Below, in pieces: positions 52,192 through 60,667 of a stretch of DNA of 64,000 bases (its first letter is position 1; the number at the start of each line of letters is the position of its first letter). The position numbers were made by a program, and so were the translations under genes. Under the pieces are notes generated by a model. That model did not search any database. It was not told the origin of the DNA and saw only the letters and a program-made list of their open reading frames with translations. Origin of the DNA: an uncultured Gemmatimonadota bacterium (GTDB lineage: Bacteria; Gemmatimonadota; Gemmatimonadetes; Gemmatimonadales; Gemmatimonadaceae); NCBI GenBank assembly GCA_902826615.1, contig CADEFN010000001.1, positions 372,001 through 436,000 on the forward strand, read 5' to 3'.

Positions 52192-53331
52192 ATGTTTCGC
52201 AAGCACTTGCAGGTATTCGGGATCATCATCTGTACGGTCGCGGGACCGCTACTGACCCTGGCTCAGGCGCAGGACGGGGGCACTGCCCGGCACCGCGGGG
52301 CGATGGACACCACGCGAGTCCGCGAGCTGTACGTGAGCAACCGGCCAGAGGATCACCCCCCGGCGGACTATGCGCGCGACATGGCCGCCCGGCGGCGTGG
52401 CGACAGCGTGTATGCCAGCAAAAGCGTCGGCGTGATGCGCTACCGCAAGGTGACCTACAAGAGCACAGCCGACGGCATGGAGATTCCGGCGCACCTGTTC
52501 GAGCCGCTGCAACTGCGGGGAGCCCGTGGACACGCGGCGATGGTATGGGTGCATGGCGGCGTGCACAGCAACTGGGGCACGTCGATGTTTCCCTTTGTGC
52601 GCGAGGCAGTGCAACGGGGTTATGTGGTGATTGCACCGGACTACCGCGGGAGCACAGGGTATGGTGAGGCCCATCATCGCGCCATCGACTACGGCGGCAA
52701 GGAAGTGATCGACGTGATGAGCGCCGTGGAGTTGCTCAAGACGTTGCCGCATGTGGATCAGGATCGCCTTGGCATGATGGGGTGGAGCCATGGCGGGTTC
52801 ATCACGGCCTTGTCGATCATGCGCGAGTCACACCCGTTCAAGGGTGGGGCGGCGATTGTCCCCGTGACCAACCTTTTCTTCCGCCTTTCGTACAAGGGCC
52901 CGGGGTACACCCGCAGCTTCTCCACACAGCAGGGGCTGCAAGGCATGCCATTCGAAAAACGCGAAGAATACGAGCGACGTTCACCCCTCTATCAGGTGGA
53001 GCGCCTGCAGGTGCCTATCCTGGTGCATGTCGCCACGAATGACGAGGACGTGAACTACGTCGAGGATCAGCAGCTGGTCTGGAAGCTGCGTGCACTCAAA
53101 CCCGATCTTGCCGAAACCAAGGTGTATGTCGACCCCGCTCCCTGGGGCTCGAGTGTCGGGCATGCGTTCAGCCGTCGCGTCGATCCGCAAACCCTGGAAC
53201 GTGTCGACTCCCCGGCCCAGATCGACTCGTGGAATCGCACCTGGGCCTTCTTTGACTGGGTGTTGCGTCCGTACGAAGACCGGTCGAAGGCGTTAGGCAA
53301 GTGCTGGACGGAAGACTGCTCGCGGCGATAG
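52192..53331 (+). CDS. Secreted prolyl oligopeptidase family (S9) peptidase/hydrolase
   Basis: 379 aa with a signal peptide (residues 1-26, ending TLAQAQ). Only the alpha/beta-hydrolase domain is present, with no beta-propeller. The oxyanion region is WVHGGVHSNWG (about 120), the nucleophile GWSHGG (about 196-201), Asp probably in ATNDEDVNY (about 285), and His in SVGHAFS (about 322). The motif YRGSTGYG (about 155) is typical of S9C acylaminoacyl-peptidases. The start is supported by a GGAGG ribosome-binding site. Divergent from the ECF sigma gene. Confidence 0.87.
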   Translation: MFRKHLQVFGIIICTVAGPLLTLAQAQDGGTARHRGAMDTTRVRELYVSNRPEDHPPADYARDMAARRRGDSVYASKSVGVMRYRKVTYKSTADGMEIPAHLFEPLQLRGARGHAAMVWVHGGVHSNWGTSMFPFVREAVQRGYVVIAPDYRGSTGYGEAHHRAIDYGGKEVIDVMSAVELLKTLPHVDQDRLGMMGWSHGGFITALSIMRESHPFKGGAAIVPVTNLFFRLSYKGPGYTRSFSTQQGLQGMPFEKREEYERRSPLYQVERLQVPILVHVATNDEDVNYVEDQQLVWKLRALKPDLAETKVYVDPAPWGSSVGHAFSRRVDPQTLERVDSPAQIDSWNRTWAFFDWVLRPYEDRSKALGKCWTEDCSRR

Positions 53332-53344
53332 CAGGACGCGGCAC

Positions 53345-54124
53345 GTGGAAATGCAACCTCACACCATTCAGAAGATGACTACAGATCAGAAGACGACTAC
53401 AGACCTCCAGCGCCAGGTGACCTGGCTCAAGGGCTACGCCGCCGTCTCCAGCGTGATGCTCACTCTGCTCCTGCTCAGTGCCTTTGCCCAGCCCAAACAG
53501 CGCTTTGGTGAAATCGATGTGGAGCGCATCAACATCGTGGAGCCCGACGGGAAACTCCGCATGGTACTCTCGAACCGTCCGCGCTCCATCGGGCCGATCT
53601 ACAAGGGGCAACCGTTCGGGTATCCGGGCGGAACGCGACCCGGGATCATCTTCTTCAACGATGAAGGCACCGAAAACGGGGGACTCACCTTCAATGGTCA
53701 GACCGGTCCCGACGGGAAGTATCAGGCCACGAGCCACTTCTCGTTCGATCAGTTCAACCAGGACCAGGTGCTGTATTTCCAGTACAACGACAACAACGGC
53801 CAGCGACGTATGGGCTTCACGATCGCCGACCGCGCCGATGTGGACATCATGCAGATGGTGAAGCAGCGCGACTCGATTGTCGCGGCCACCGCCGAGGGAG
53901 CCGCCCGCAACGCGGCTTTGCAGCAGTGGGCGCAGCAGCGCCCCGGTGGGCGGGCGATGGTGGCGCAGCGGGTGTATGTGGGGCGCGATGTGGCACGTAA
54001 CGCGGTCGTGAATCTCTCCGATCCCGAGGGGCGCACGCGTCTGCGCCTGGTGGTTGATTCACTTGGCAACCCCGGTCTGGAGTTTCTCAGCGCCACGGGC
54101 CAGGTAACGAGCCGGCTTCCATAA
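53345..54124 (+). CDS. Membrane-anchored protein of unknown function
   Basis: 259 aa. One hydrophobic helix (about 34-48, VSSVMLTLLLLSAFA) anchors a mostly extracytoplasmic protein. The following region reads FGEIDVERINIVEPDGKLR, RPGIIFFNDEGTENGGLTF and FTIADRADVDIM; I recall similar uncharacterised proteins in Bacteroidota and Gemmatimonadota but know no function. A second copy of the FGEIDVERINI-type motif occurs near the C-terminus (YVGRDVARNAVVNLSDPEGRTRLRL), suggesting an internal repeat. The GTG start has AGGA 8 bases upstream; an ATG two codons later is possible. It ends 7 bases before the sheath gene. Confidence 0.65.
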   Translation: MEMQPHTIQKMTTDQKTTTDLQRQVTWLKGYAAVSSVMLTLLLLSAFAQPKQRFGEIDVERINIVEPDGKLRMVLSNRPRSIGPIYKGQPFGYPGGTRPGIIFFNDEGTENGGLTFNGQTGPDGKYQATSHFSFDQFNQDQVLYFQYNDNNGQRRMGFTIADRADVDIMQMVKQRDSIVAATAEGAARNAALQQWAQQRPGGRAMVAQRVYVGRDVARNAVVNLSDPEGRTRLRLVVDSLGNPGLEFLSATGQVTSRLP

Positions 54125-54131
54125 CCGCGCG

Positions 54132-55268
54132 ATGGAATTCCCCGGAGTACCTATTGAGGAGTTCACGCCAGTCATTGCTGGCGTGGGCACTGGTGCGGCC
54201 CTCTTTGTCGGCCCAACAGAAAAGGGGCCACTCCCCGGGCGCTCAAACTATCTCTTGCCAGTCACGAGTCTGGCCGCGTTTCATGCGCGTTACGGTGCGT
54301 CGCCAGAGTTGTTTGGCGGCGCCGCCACCGTGCCAAACGATGTGGCACTCGCTGCACAACTCTTTTTCGCCAATGGGGGAGAGCGGCTCTTTGTGGCACG
54401 TGTCCGTGCGCGCGGCATCGCCCCGGGCGTGAGGGCGTATCGCACCGCGCTCAAGGCGACGATTGAAGTCGACGAGACGCTTGTCATCGCCGCTCCGGGG
54501 AGCAGCCGAGGACCACATGCTACCGCCATCCAGGCGCTGCTCGCGTCGCACGTGGCCGCGTCGCCTACCCCGCACATGGCTCTGCTCGATCCCCCGCCGA
54601 GCCTGGATGTGGCCGCCGTGCGAGCGTGGCGGTCGCACTTCGCAGAGCGGCGGGCCGCTCTCTACTACCCATGGCTTGTCGTGCAGCACCCCGTCAGCGG
54701 AGCAGATGTGGTTGTCCCGCCCAGTGGCGCGGTCGCTGGAGTGATCGCCGCGACCGACCGAACCCAGGGGCCCGAGAAGGCGCCAACGGGTTCGGTGTCC
54801 GGCGTGCTACGCGCAGAGCGAGACGTCACCAACGCAGAACAGCAGCTTCTCAACCCCGAGGGAATCAACGCGCTGCGGACCCTTCCCGGTCGCGGTGTGT
54901 CGGTCTGGGGCGCCCGTACCACCAGCAACGATCCCGAATGGCGTTACGTGAGCATCGTGCGGTACCTCGGCTGGCTGCAGCAGAGTATTGCCGTATGGCT
55001 GCGGCAGTTGGTGTTCGAGGCCAACACGCCAGCCACCTGGGCGCGGGTGGTCAGCAGTTGTGGGGCGTTCCTGCAGGGTGAGTGGACGCGGGGAGCGCTG
55101 ATGGGCACCACCCCACGAGACGCCTGGTTCGTGCGCTGCGACCAGAGCACCATGTCACAGGATGACATCGACAATGGGAGGCTGATCTGCCTCGTGGGTG
55201 TCGCGCCGCTACGGCCGGCGGAGTTCATCATCTTTCGCATCGGGGTCTCTCTGGCGGCCACTGCCTGA
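54132..55268 (+). CDS. Contractile phage-tail sheath family protein, orphan
   Basis: 378 aa, about the length of short sheath proteins of phage-derived contractile systems. The N-terminal signature FPGVPIEEFTPVIAGVGTG-AALFVGP (about 3-29) and the C-terminal domain are diagnostic: ISTVRYLGWLQQSI-like strand (actual VSIVRYLGWLQQSIAV, about 272-287), WARVVSSCGAFLQGEW, DAWFVRCDQSTMSQDDIDNGRL and PAEFIIFRIG. Sheath monomers assemble around a tube and contract to push it through a membrane. No tube, baseplate, spike, ATPase, tape-measure or T6SS gene lies nearby, so the gene stands alone. It may be a remnant, part of a split cluster or a repurposed sheath. The frame is intact, arguing against decay. 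Confidence 0.85.
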   Translation: MEFPGVPIEEFTPVIAGVGTGAALFVGPTEKGPLPGRSNYLLPVTSLAAFHARYGASPELFGGAATVPNDVALAAQLFFANGGERLFVARVRARGIAPGVRAYRTALKATIEVDETLVIAAPGSSRGPHATAIQALLASHVAASPTPHMALLDPPPSLDVAAVRAWRSHFAERRAALYYPWLVVQHPVSGADVVVPPSGAVAGVIAATDRTQGPEKAPTGSVSGVLRAERDVTNAEQQLLNPEGINALRTLPGRGVSVWGARTTSNDPEWRYVSIVRYLGWLQQSIAVWLRQLVFEANTPATWARVVSSCGAFLQGEWTRGALMGTTPRDAWFVRCDQSTMSQDDIDNGRLICLVGVAPLRPAEFIIFRIGVSLAATA

Positions 55269-55370
55269 CCCGACGCAGCGCGAATGCCTTGAGTGCAGTC
55301 CGGCGGGGAGCCACATTCACGGGGCGCAGAACACACCACGCGCGACGCTCCTCCGTTCCCACGCCCCATC

Positions 55371-56525
55371 ATGTCACTTCGCTATCTCGTTGCCGCCGCG
55401 GCGCTCACCGTTTCGACCGTCGCCTCGGCACAGCCCGCTGTTTTCAAGTCAGCGCAGCATGACTACAAAGTCACCACGGTGGCCGAGGGGCTGATGAACC
55501 CCTGGTCGATGGCGTGGCTCCCCAACGGCGATATGCTGGTGACGGAGCGCCCGGGTCGACTGCGCATCGTGCGCAAAGGCAAACTCGTTGAAGCACCCGT
55601 GGGTGGAGTGCCGGCCGTCGTGTCGCGCGGACAGGGAGGCCTGCTCGAAGTGGCGCTGCATCCCTCATTCGCCACAAACAAACTCGTCTACCTGACCTAC
55701 TCCAAACCCGTCGGTGACAGTGGGCAAGCGACCACCGCTGTTGCCCGCGGGCGCTGGGAGAATGATGGGCTGCACGACGTCAGCGACGTCTTTGTCGCGC
55801 AGACACGCGGGGCGCCCGGACACTTCGGATCACGCCTCGCGTTCGACAAAAACGGCTTCCTCTTTGTCACGGTTGGCGATCGTCAGGCCCCGTCGACCGG
55901 GAACCTCGAGGCCCACCCCGCGCAGGATCTCTCCAATCACCAAGGCACCATCAATCGCATTCACGATGATGGTCGCGTTCCCACCGACAATCCTTTTGTA
56001 GGCAAGGAGGGCGCGCGGCCGGAAATCTGGAGCTATGGTCATCGCAATCCACAGGCGCTCATGGTTCACCCCGAAACGGGAGACCTGTGGGCCACGGAAC
56101 ATGGGCCACAGGGCGGAGACGAGCTCAACCTGATCAAGAAGGGCGCCAACTACGGATGGCCGGTCATTGGCTTTGGCGTGAACTACCGCACCGGCTCGGC
56201 CATTCACGTGGGCACGATGCGCGAGGGAATGGAGGCGCCGGTGCACGTGTGGGTTCCGTCGATTGGTGTGTCGGGAATGACCTATTACTCGGGCGACAAG
56301 TTTCCGGCCTGGAAGGGGAGTGTGCTGGCGGGCGGCCTGGCCGGTGAACAACTGGCGCGCTTCACCATGGATGGTCAAAAGGCCGAGCTGGCGGAGGTAC
56401 TCGCCCGTCGTCAGGGGCGTATTCGCGATGTGCGGCAGGGGCCGGATGGCCTGGTCTACCTCGCCATCGACAATCGCGAAGGGAAGCCGACGGCCATTCT
56501 CCGATTGGAGCCCGTGAAGAAGTAG
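55371..56525 (+). CDS. PQQ-dependent aldose sugar dehydrogenase family protein
   Basis: 384 aa with signal peptide (residues 1-21, ending VASAQ). Six-bladed propeller of the soluble glucose/aldose dehydrogenase type. Family features: GLMNPWSMAWLPNGDMLVTERPGRL (about 36-60), RGQGGLLEVALHP (about 84), the H in GHFGSRLAF (about 145), SYGHRNPQAL (about 222) and EHGPQGGDELN (about 244), whose His/Arg/Asp residues bind PQQ and calcium in relatives. It oxidises sugars in the periplasm and passes electrons to an acceptor. The sugar is not predictable. Start chosen for the signal peptide. Confidence 0.88.
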   Translation: MSLRYLVAAAALTVSTVASAQPAVFKSAQHDYKVTTVAEGLMNPWSMAWLPNGDMLVTERPGRLRIVRKGKLVEAPVGGVPAVVSRGQGGLLEVALHPSFATNKLVYLTYSKPVGDSGQATTAVARGRWENDGLHDVSDVFVAQTRGAPGHFGSRLAFDKNGFLFVTVGDRQAPSTGNLEAHPAQDLSNHQGTINRIHDDGRVPTDNPFVGKEGARPEIWSYGHRNPQALMVHPETGDLWATEHGPQGGDELNLIKKGANYGWPVIGFGVNYRTGSAIHVGTMREGMEAPVHVWVPSIGVSGMTYYSGDKFPAWKGSVLAGGLAGEQLARFTMDGQKAELAEVLARRQGRIRDVRQGPDGLVYLAIDNREGKPTAILRLEPVKK

Positions 56526-56548
56526 CCAGTCGTTCCTCTGCCCAAAAA

Positions 56549-56582
56549 GAAAACGGACCCCCATCGGCGAGGGTCCGTTTTC
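56549..56582. terminator. Bidirectional rho-independent terminator
   Basis: A 12-bp stem GAAAACGGACCC/GGGTCCGTTTTC with a 10-base loop, T-rich on both sides, lies 24 bases after the sugar dehydrogenase stop. A second short hairpin (56623-56643, GCTCTGGCT/AGCCAGAGC) lies nearer the convergent gene. Confidence 0.88.
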
Positions 56583-56679
56583 AAAGACCGGCAACAAGTC
56601 GGTCGACCTGCGGACGTTCTCGGCTCTGGCTCACAGCCAGAGCTGCCACCTGCGTTCTGCGAGTTGTTCTTCCGCCTTC

Positions 56680-57153
56680 TCAGGTGATGCGAAGGGTGGT
56701 GCGCTTGGTCACCCGCCATTTCCCATCTTCGCGTTTCAGATCGACCGCGATGTCCTCCTCGGTGACGGGCATTCGCACCGATCCCGTCGCGATCACCACC
56801 TGGAAGAGGACTCGCGCCGAGTCGCCCTCGGCCGAAACCCCCATGACAACGATGACTGCGGCCGCGTCGACCAGTTCGCAGCCTTTCGCGGGGTTGCAGC
56901 GCCGGGAGCCCAATAGGTTGCCGAGCCTGGCTTGGGCTCTCTCCGCCAACTTTACCAACCTGGCATCACTCGCCTTTCCGTCCCCGAGCCAGGTCAGATC
57001 CAAGACTCGCTTGCCCGGAGGAACGTGCGTAAGCGCGCTCGGAAGCGCCGCATCGACGATCTCAGGCCTTTCGGTCGCCGACTGCGCAAACATCACCGGG
57101 CCTTGAAGAGTAAGCACAAAGACAACAACCGCACCGGCTATGGCGTTCTTCAT
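56680..57153 (-). CDS. Small secreted protein of unknown function
   Basis: 157 aa with signal peptide (residues 1-23, ending VMFAQ). The mature part begins SATERPEIVDAAL and has a helical stretch ARLVKLAERAQARLGNLLGSRR, a Cys pair (CNPAKGC, about 86-92) that may form a disulfide, then a mostly beta region closing in DIAVDLKREDGKWRVTKRTTLRIT, which resembles the last two strands of NTF2/DUF4440-like proteins. Function unknown. Divergent from the Big2/LVIVD gene. Confidence 0.65.
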   Translation of the reverse strand: MKNAIAGAVVVFVLTLQGPVMFAQSATERPEIVDAALPSALTHVPPGKRVLDLTWLGDGKASDARLVKLAERAQARLGNLLGSRRCNPAKGCELVDAAAVIVVMGVSAEGDSARVLFQVVIATGSVRMPVTEEDIAVDLKREDGKWRVTKRTTLRIT

Positions 57154-57260
57154 GGAGTCCCCCGCGTTGTCTGAAGTATTGCGAGTCGAGCCTTCGCCTG
57201 CGCGGGGTTAACGGCCGCTGCCTTGCGGCACTCATCCGCCGACCGCATATCTGGTGACTC

Positions 57261-57295
57261 GGCGACACGCAACAGGTTGTAAGTGCGGTGTCGCC
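57261..57295 (+). other. Inverted repeat in the leader of the LVIVD gene
   Basis: GGCGACAC (57261-57268) and GTGTCGCC (57288-57295) are perfectly complementary around a 19-base loop, 37 bases before the ATG. It could be an operator or a structured 5' leader; no T-run follows. Confidence 0.35.
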
Positions 57296-57331
57296 AAGCG
57301 GTTGGCCGACCACCCCTGCACCGGATTCAGT

Positions 57332-59350
57332 ATGACTCGCTCAATTCGCGTTCTTTCAGCGGTCGTGGCCTTTGGCGCCATAGCCCCCATGCTACGCGCC
57401 CAGGCCGAAGTCGCCCGCATCACCGCCGACCCGGCACGGGTCACCATTCGGTCCGGGCAAACGCTCCCACTCAAGATCACGGCGTTTGACGCTCAGGGGC
57501 GTGAAATCACCGATCCCCAGATGCGCGTGAATGCGCCGCGCGGCACGATGCGATGGAGCGAAGGTCAGTTGATGGCGATGCGGGCCGGCTCCTACACGCT
57601 GACAGTAGCAGCGGCCGGACGAGGAACGGAAATGATCTCCCTCGACATCCCCGTACTTGTCACGAACCCGGCACTCGGCAAACTGGAAATTGCAGCCGAA
57701 GCGGGTGCGCTGTATGTGGGCACGCTGCTGGCCCACACCGCAAAAGGGACACACGCCGACAACAGCGTCCGTCAGGATCTGCGGGTGACCTGGCGTTCGT
57801 CCGACGCCGCAGTGGCCACGGTCGATCGCTTTGGAAACGTGAGCGCTCTCAAGCCTGGGCCGGTGGTGATCTCCGCAGAAGCGGAAGGAATCACGGCGCG
57901 CAAGGAGTATCGCGTCGCAGCCAACCCCGTGACCGCGCTGGAACTTGGCGTGAAGGACAACACGGTGAATACCGGCGACGTGGTGCACCTCATCGCGGTG
58001 GCCAAACGTGCCAATGGGCAGCCCGTGAGTGATGCCAAGATCTCATGGACGTACCAGTATACGCCTGACGATACGACCGTGGCGCCTGGTGGTCCCGGGA
58101 TCATCGATCGGGCACCTGATGGCACGATGTTGTTTACCGCCAATGCGCCAGGTCGATTCACCCTGATGGCGCAGGCCGGGAATGTCTTTGCGCGTACCGT
58201 GATGGATGTGCAGCCGCGTGATGTGCGACGCCGTATCACAGTGACCGGTCGCGGCAGCATCAACACAACCGCCACCTCCGATCTCTGGCCATGGACGGGC
58301 AAGGACGGCCGCGACTATTGCCTGGTCGGCACCTGGGGTGGTGACGGGTACGCGCTCGTGTTCGACATCACGGACATGAGCAACATCGTGAAGACCGACT
58401 CCATCCGGATCGATGCACGTACCATCAACGATGTGACGGTCTCGCCCGATGGGCGGTATGGCGTGCTGACCCGCGAAGGCGCATCCAATCGCGTGAATGG
58501 TGTGGTGATTCTCGACCTCGCCACACCCGCGCACCCGAAGATCGCCTCGACCTTTGATGAAGATCTCACCGGTGGTGTGCACAACGCCTTTGCGACCAAC
58601 GACTACCTCTACGCCATCTCGGGCGGGCAGAAGTACATCATCATCGACGTCAAGGACATTACCAAACCAAAGAGAGTTGGTGAGTTCCGCTATCCCGGGG
58701 CACGGATCCACGATCTCTGGGTGAACAACGGCATTGCCTACTCGGCCCAGGGCGGGATTGGCGCGGTGATCGTGGATGTCGGCAATGGCAAGTGGGGCGG
58801 CACACCGAGCAAGCCCAAACTGATCAATGTTTTCCCGATCAACTCGGGTCACGAAATCTTCCCCTACTTCCAGAAGAGCACCGGCAAGACCTATCTCTTT
58901 CTCGGCGATGAGGAGATGAATCGCGCGGGGCGGGTGTGGGAAGGCACCAACTACCGTGCCGGGCTGGGATCGCCGGGCAACATCGCGCAGACCTCCGGTG
59001 GCTACGTGCACATTGTGGACGCCACCGACCCCATGAACATGAAGAAGGTCGGACGCTACCACCTCGAGGACTACGGTTCGCATGACATCATCGTGGAGGA
59101 TGACGTGCTGTACCAGGCGTACTACGATGGCGGTGTGCGGATTGTCGACGTCTCCGGAGAGTTGTTAGGCAACATCGCCGACCAGCGCCGGGAGATCGCG
59201 GTATTCAAGTCCTTCGACCCCAAGGGTCATACCGCCAATGCCTCGTTCGTGATGAATGCCATGCCCTGGAAGGGGCAGGTCCTCTTCACCGACTACAACT
59301 CCGGTTTGTGGGCCGCAAAGCTGGAGCCAAAGCCGAAGGTCACACCGTAA
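57332..59350 (+). CDS. Secreted Big2 plus LVIVD-repeat beta-propeller protein
   Basis: 672 aa with signal peptide (about 1-24). Two or three bacterial Ig-like segments come first: ARVTIRSGQTLPLKITAFDAQG (about 32-53), then a Big2-type repeat with VTWRSSDAAVATVDRFGNVSALKPG (about 150-175). The C-terminal 370 residues form LVIVD-repeat blades (VFDITDMSNIVK, VVILDLATPAHPK, IIIDVKDITKPKRVG, HIVDATDPMNMKKVG, GVRIVDVSGE). LVIVD proteins are cell-surface or secreted and bind unknown partners. It is divergent from the 157-residue secreted protein and ends in a strong terminator. Confidence 0.82.
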   Translation: MTRSIRVLSAVVAFGAIAPMLRAQAEVARITADPARVTIRSGQTLPLKITAFDAQGREITDPQMRVNAPRGTMRWSEGQLMAMRAGSYTLTVAAAGRGTEMISLDIPVLVTNPALGKLEIAAEAGALYVGTLLAHTAKGTHADNSVRQDLRVTWRSSDAAVATVDRFGNVSALKPGPVVISAEAEGITARKEYRVAANPVTALELGVKDNTVNTGDVVHLIAVAKRANGQPVSDAKISWTYQYTPDDTTVAPGGPGIIDRAPDGTMLFTANAPGRFTLMAQAGNVFARTVMDVQPRDVRRRITVTGRGSINTTATSDLWPWTGKDGRDYCLVGTWGGDGYALVFDITDMSNIVKTDSIRIDARTINDVTVSPDGRYGVLTREGASNRVNGVVILDLATPAHPKIASTFDEDLTGGVHNAFATNDYLYAISGGQKYIIIDVKDITKPKRVGEFRYPGARIHDLWVNNGIAYSAQGGIGAVIVDVGNGKWGGTPSKPKLINVFPINSGHEIFPYFQKSTGKTYLFLGDEEMNRAGRVWEGTNYRAGLGSPGNIAQTSGGYVHIVDATDPMNMKKVGRYHLEDYGSHDIIVEDDVLYQAYYDGGVRIVDVSGELLGNIADQRREIAVFKSFDPKGHTANASFVMNAMPWKGQVLFTDYNSGLWAAKLEPKPKVTP

Positions 59351-59373
59351 GTCCAGGCGCGTGCATGCGTAAC

Positions 59374-59408
59374 GGGGGATCGGGCGGTGCCCGGTCCCCC
59401 TGTTCTTT
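59374..59408 (+). terminator. Rho-independent terminator after the LVIVD gene
   Basis: GGGGGATCGGGC pairs with GCCCGGTCCCCC (12 bp, one G-T) around the 3-base loop GGT, followed by TGTTCTTT. It lies 23 bases after the stop codon. Confidence 0.85.
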
Positions 59409-59473
59409 GCCACCGATGTGCCCGGAACGCTTGAGCGCGGGTAGCAGGTTGAGCAACTTCCCAGGTGATGCAG

Positions 59474-60616
59474 ATGTCTCGCTGGCTCGTATTTGCGCTG
59501 GTCCTCACAGCCTCCTGTTCCTGGCCGGACGGACTGCGCTCGCGCGTGCGCATCATGACGCCGCATGAGCAGTATGCGCAGTCGTTGCAGCGAGCGGGCC
59601 TCGATTCGACGGTGCTGGGCCGTGACTGGCTGACCGCAAGCGACAGCGCGCTGCGGGCGCCGCTCATGCTGACGCTGCCATTTCGCGAAGCTGGCGCCTA
59701 CAGCCGTGGTGAGGCACGTGCGGTGGCGTTCGGCTTTACCCTCGCGCGCGGTCGGCAGGTGGAGGTGGTGCTCCAGCATGAGGGCCTCCCGGCACGACTT
59801 TTTGTGGATCTCTTCAGACAAACGGCAGACAGCGCCGGCAGGGTGCACGAGGCAACGGCGACACGTGACTCTGCTGGCGTGCTCCGGATTGTCCACGAGT
59901 CGGACGACAGCGCCACCTACTTGCTGCGTTTGCAGCCCGAGCTGCTCCGTGACGGGCGTTTCGAACTCACGGTCCGCAGCGGTCCTTCACTCGCCTTCCC
60001 GGTGCAGGGGGGCACCAATCGCTGGGTGCAAAGCCTGTTTGGTGTCCCGAGAGATGCCGGTCGTCGCCGTCATGAAGGGATCGACATCTTTGCCGCGCGT
60101 GGCACACCGGTGGTGGCGTCCGTCGACGGAGTGGTCGAGTCGACGCGGTCGAATGAGCTGGGCGGGCTGGTGGTCTGGCTGCGGGACCCGGAGCGCGGTC
60201 TTTCGTTGTACTACGCCCACCTCGACGCACATGCCGTACGCGAAGGCGCGCGCGTCCGCCGCGGCGACACACTGGGGTTCGTGGGCAATACCGGGAACGC
60301 GCGCACGACCAAGCCGCATCTCCACTTTGGTGTGTACGCCCGTGGAGAGGGCGCCATCGATCCGTATCCCTGGGTGCGGTTCAGTGAGGGCGAGATGTCC
60401 GCCATCGTGGCCGATCGCACCTCATTGGGCGCGCAGGTGGTGGCCGTGACACAACCGGCGGTGGTGCGGCGGCGACCCGGGTTCCGCGCGGACTCCATCC
60501 GCAGCGTGAGCAAAGCCGAGTCGCTTCAGGTAGTTGGAGTAAATGGCGGGTGGTATCGCGTGCAGCTGCCGAGTGGCGAGGCAGGGTACATCGCCGCGCG
60601 CACGGTCGGTCACTGA
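59474..60616 (+). CDS. M23 (LytM) family peptidase with C-terminal SH3 domain, lipoprotein
   Basis: 380 aa, lipid-anchored (lipobox LTASC, about residue 15). A 180-residue N-terminal region of unknown fold precedes the LytM domain (about 190-300). Zinc ligands are the His and Asp of RRHEGIDIF (about 198-205) and the His of HLHFG (about 281), the usual HxxxD...HxH set, so it should be an active endopeptidase, probably acting on peptidoglycan cross-links. An SH3-type domain (TQPAVVRRRPGFRADSIRSV...VQLPSGEAGYI, about 320-375) probably binds the wall. The ATG at 59474 was chosen because AGGTGA lies 5 bases upstream; two start codons precede it. Confidence 0.87.
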   Translation: MSRWLVFALVLTASCSWPDGLRSRVRIMTPHEQYAQSLQRAGLDSTVLGRDWLTASDSALRAPLMLTLPFREAGAYSRGEARAVAFGFTLARGRQVEVVLQHEGLPARLFVDLFRQTADSAGRVHEATATRDSAGVLRIVHESDDSATYLLRLQPELLRDGRFELTVRSGPSLAFPVQGGTNRWVQSLFGVPRDAGRRRHEGIDIFAARGTPVVASVDGVVESTRSNELGGLVVWLRDPERGLSLYYAHLDAHAVREGARVRRGDTLGFVGNTGNARTTKPHLHFGVYARGEGAIDPYPWVRFSEGEMSAIVADRTSLGAQVVAVTQPAVVRRRPGFRADSIRSVSKAESLQVVGVNGGWYRVQLPSGEAGYIAARTVGH

Positions 60617-60629
60617 GCGCGGGACGCCG

Positions 60630-60653
60630 TACCCCCGGCTCTCGCCGGAGGTA
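60630..60653. terminator. Hairpin between convergent M23 and amidohydrolase genes
   Basis: TACCCCCGGC pairs with GCCGGAGGTA (9 of 10 positions) around a TCTC loop, 14 bases after the M23 stop and 15 before the convergent stop. No T-run. Confidence 0.6.
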
Positions 60654-60667
60654 TGACGGAGGTGCCA

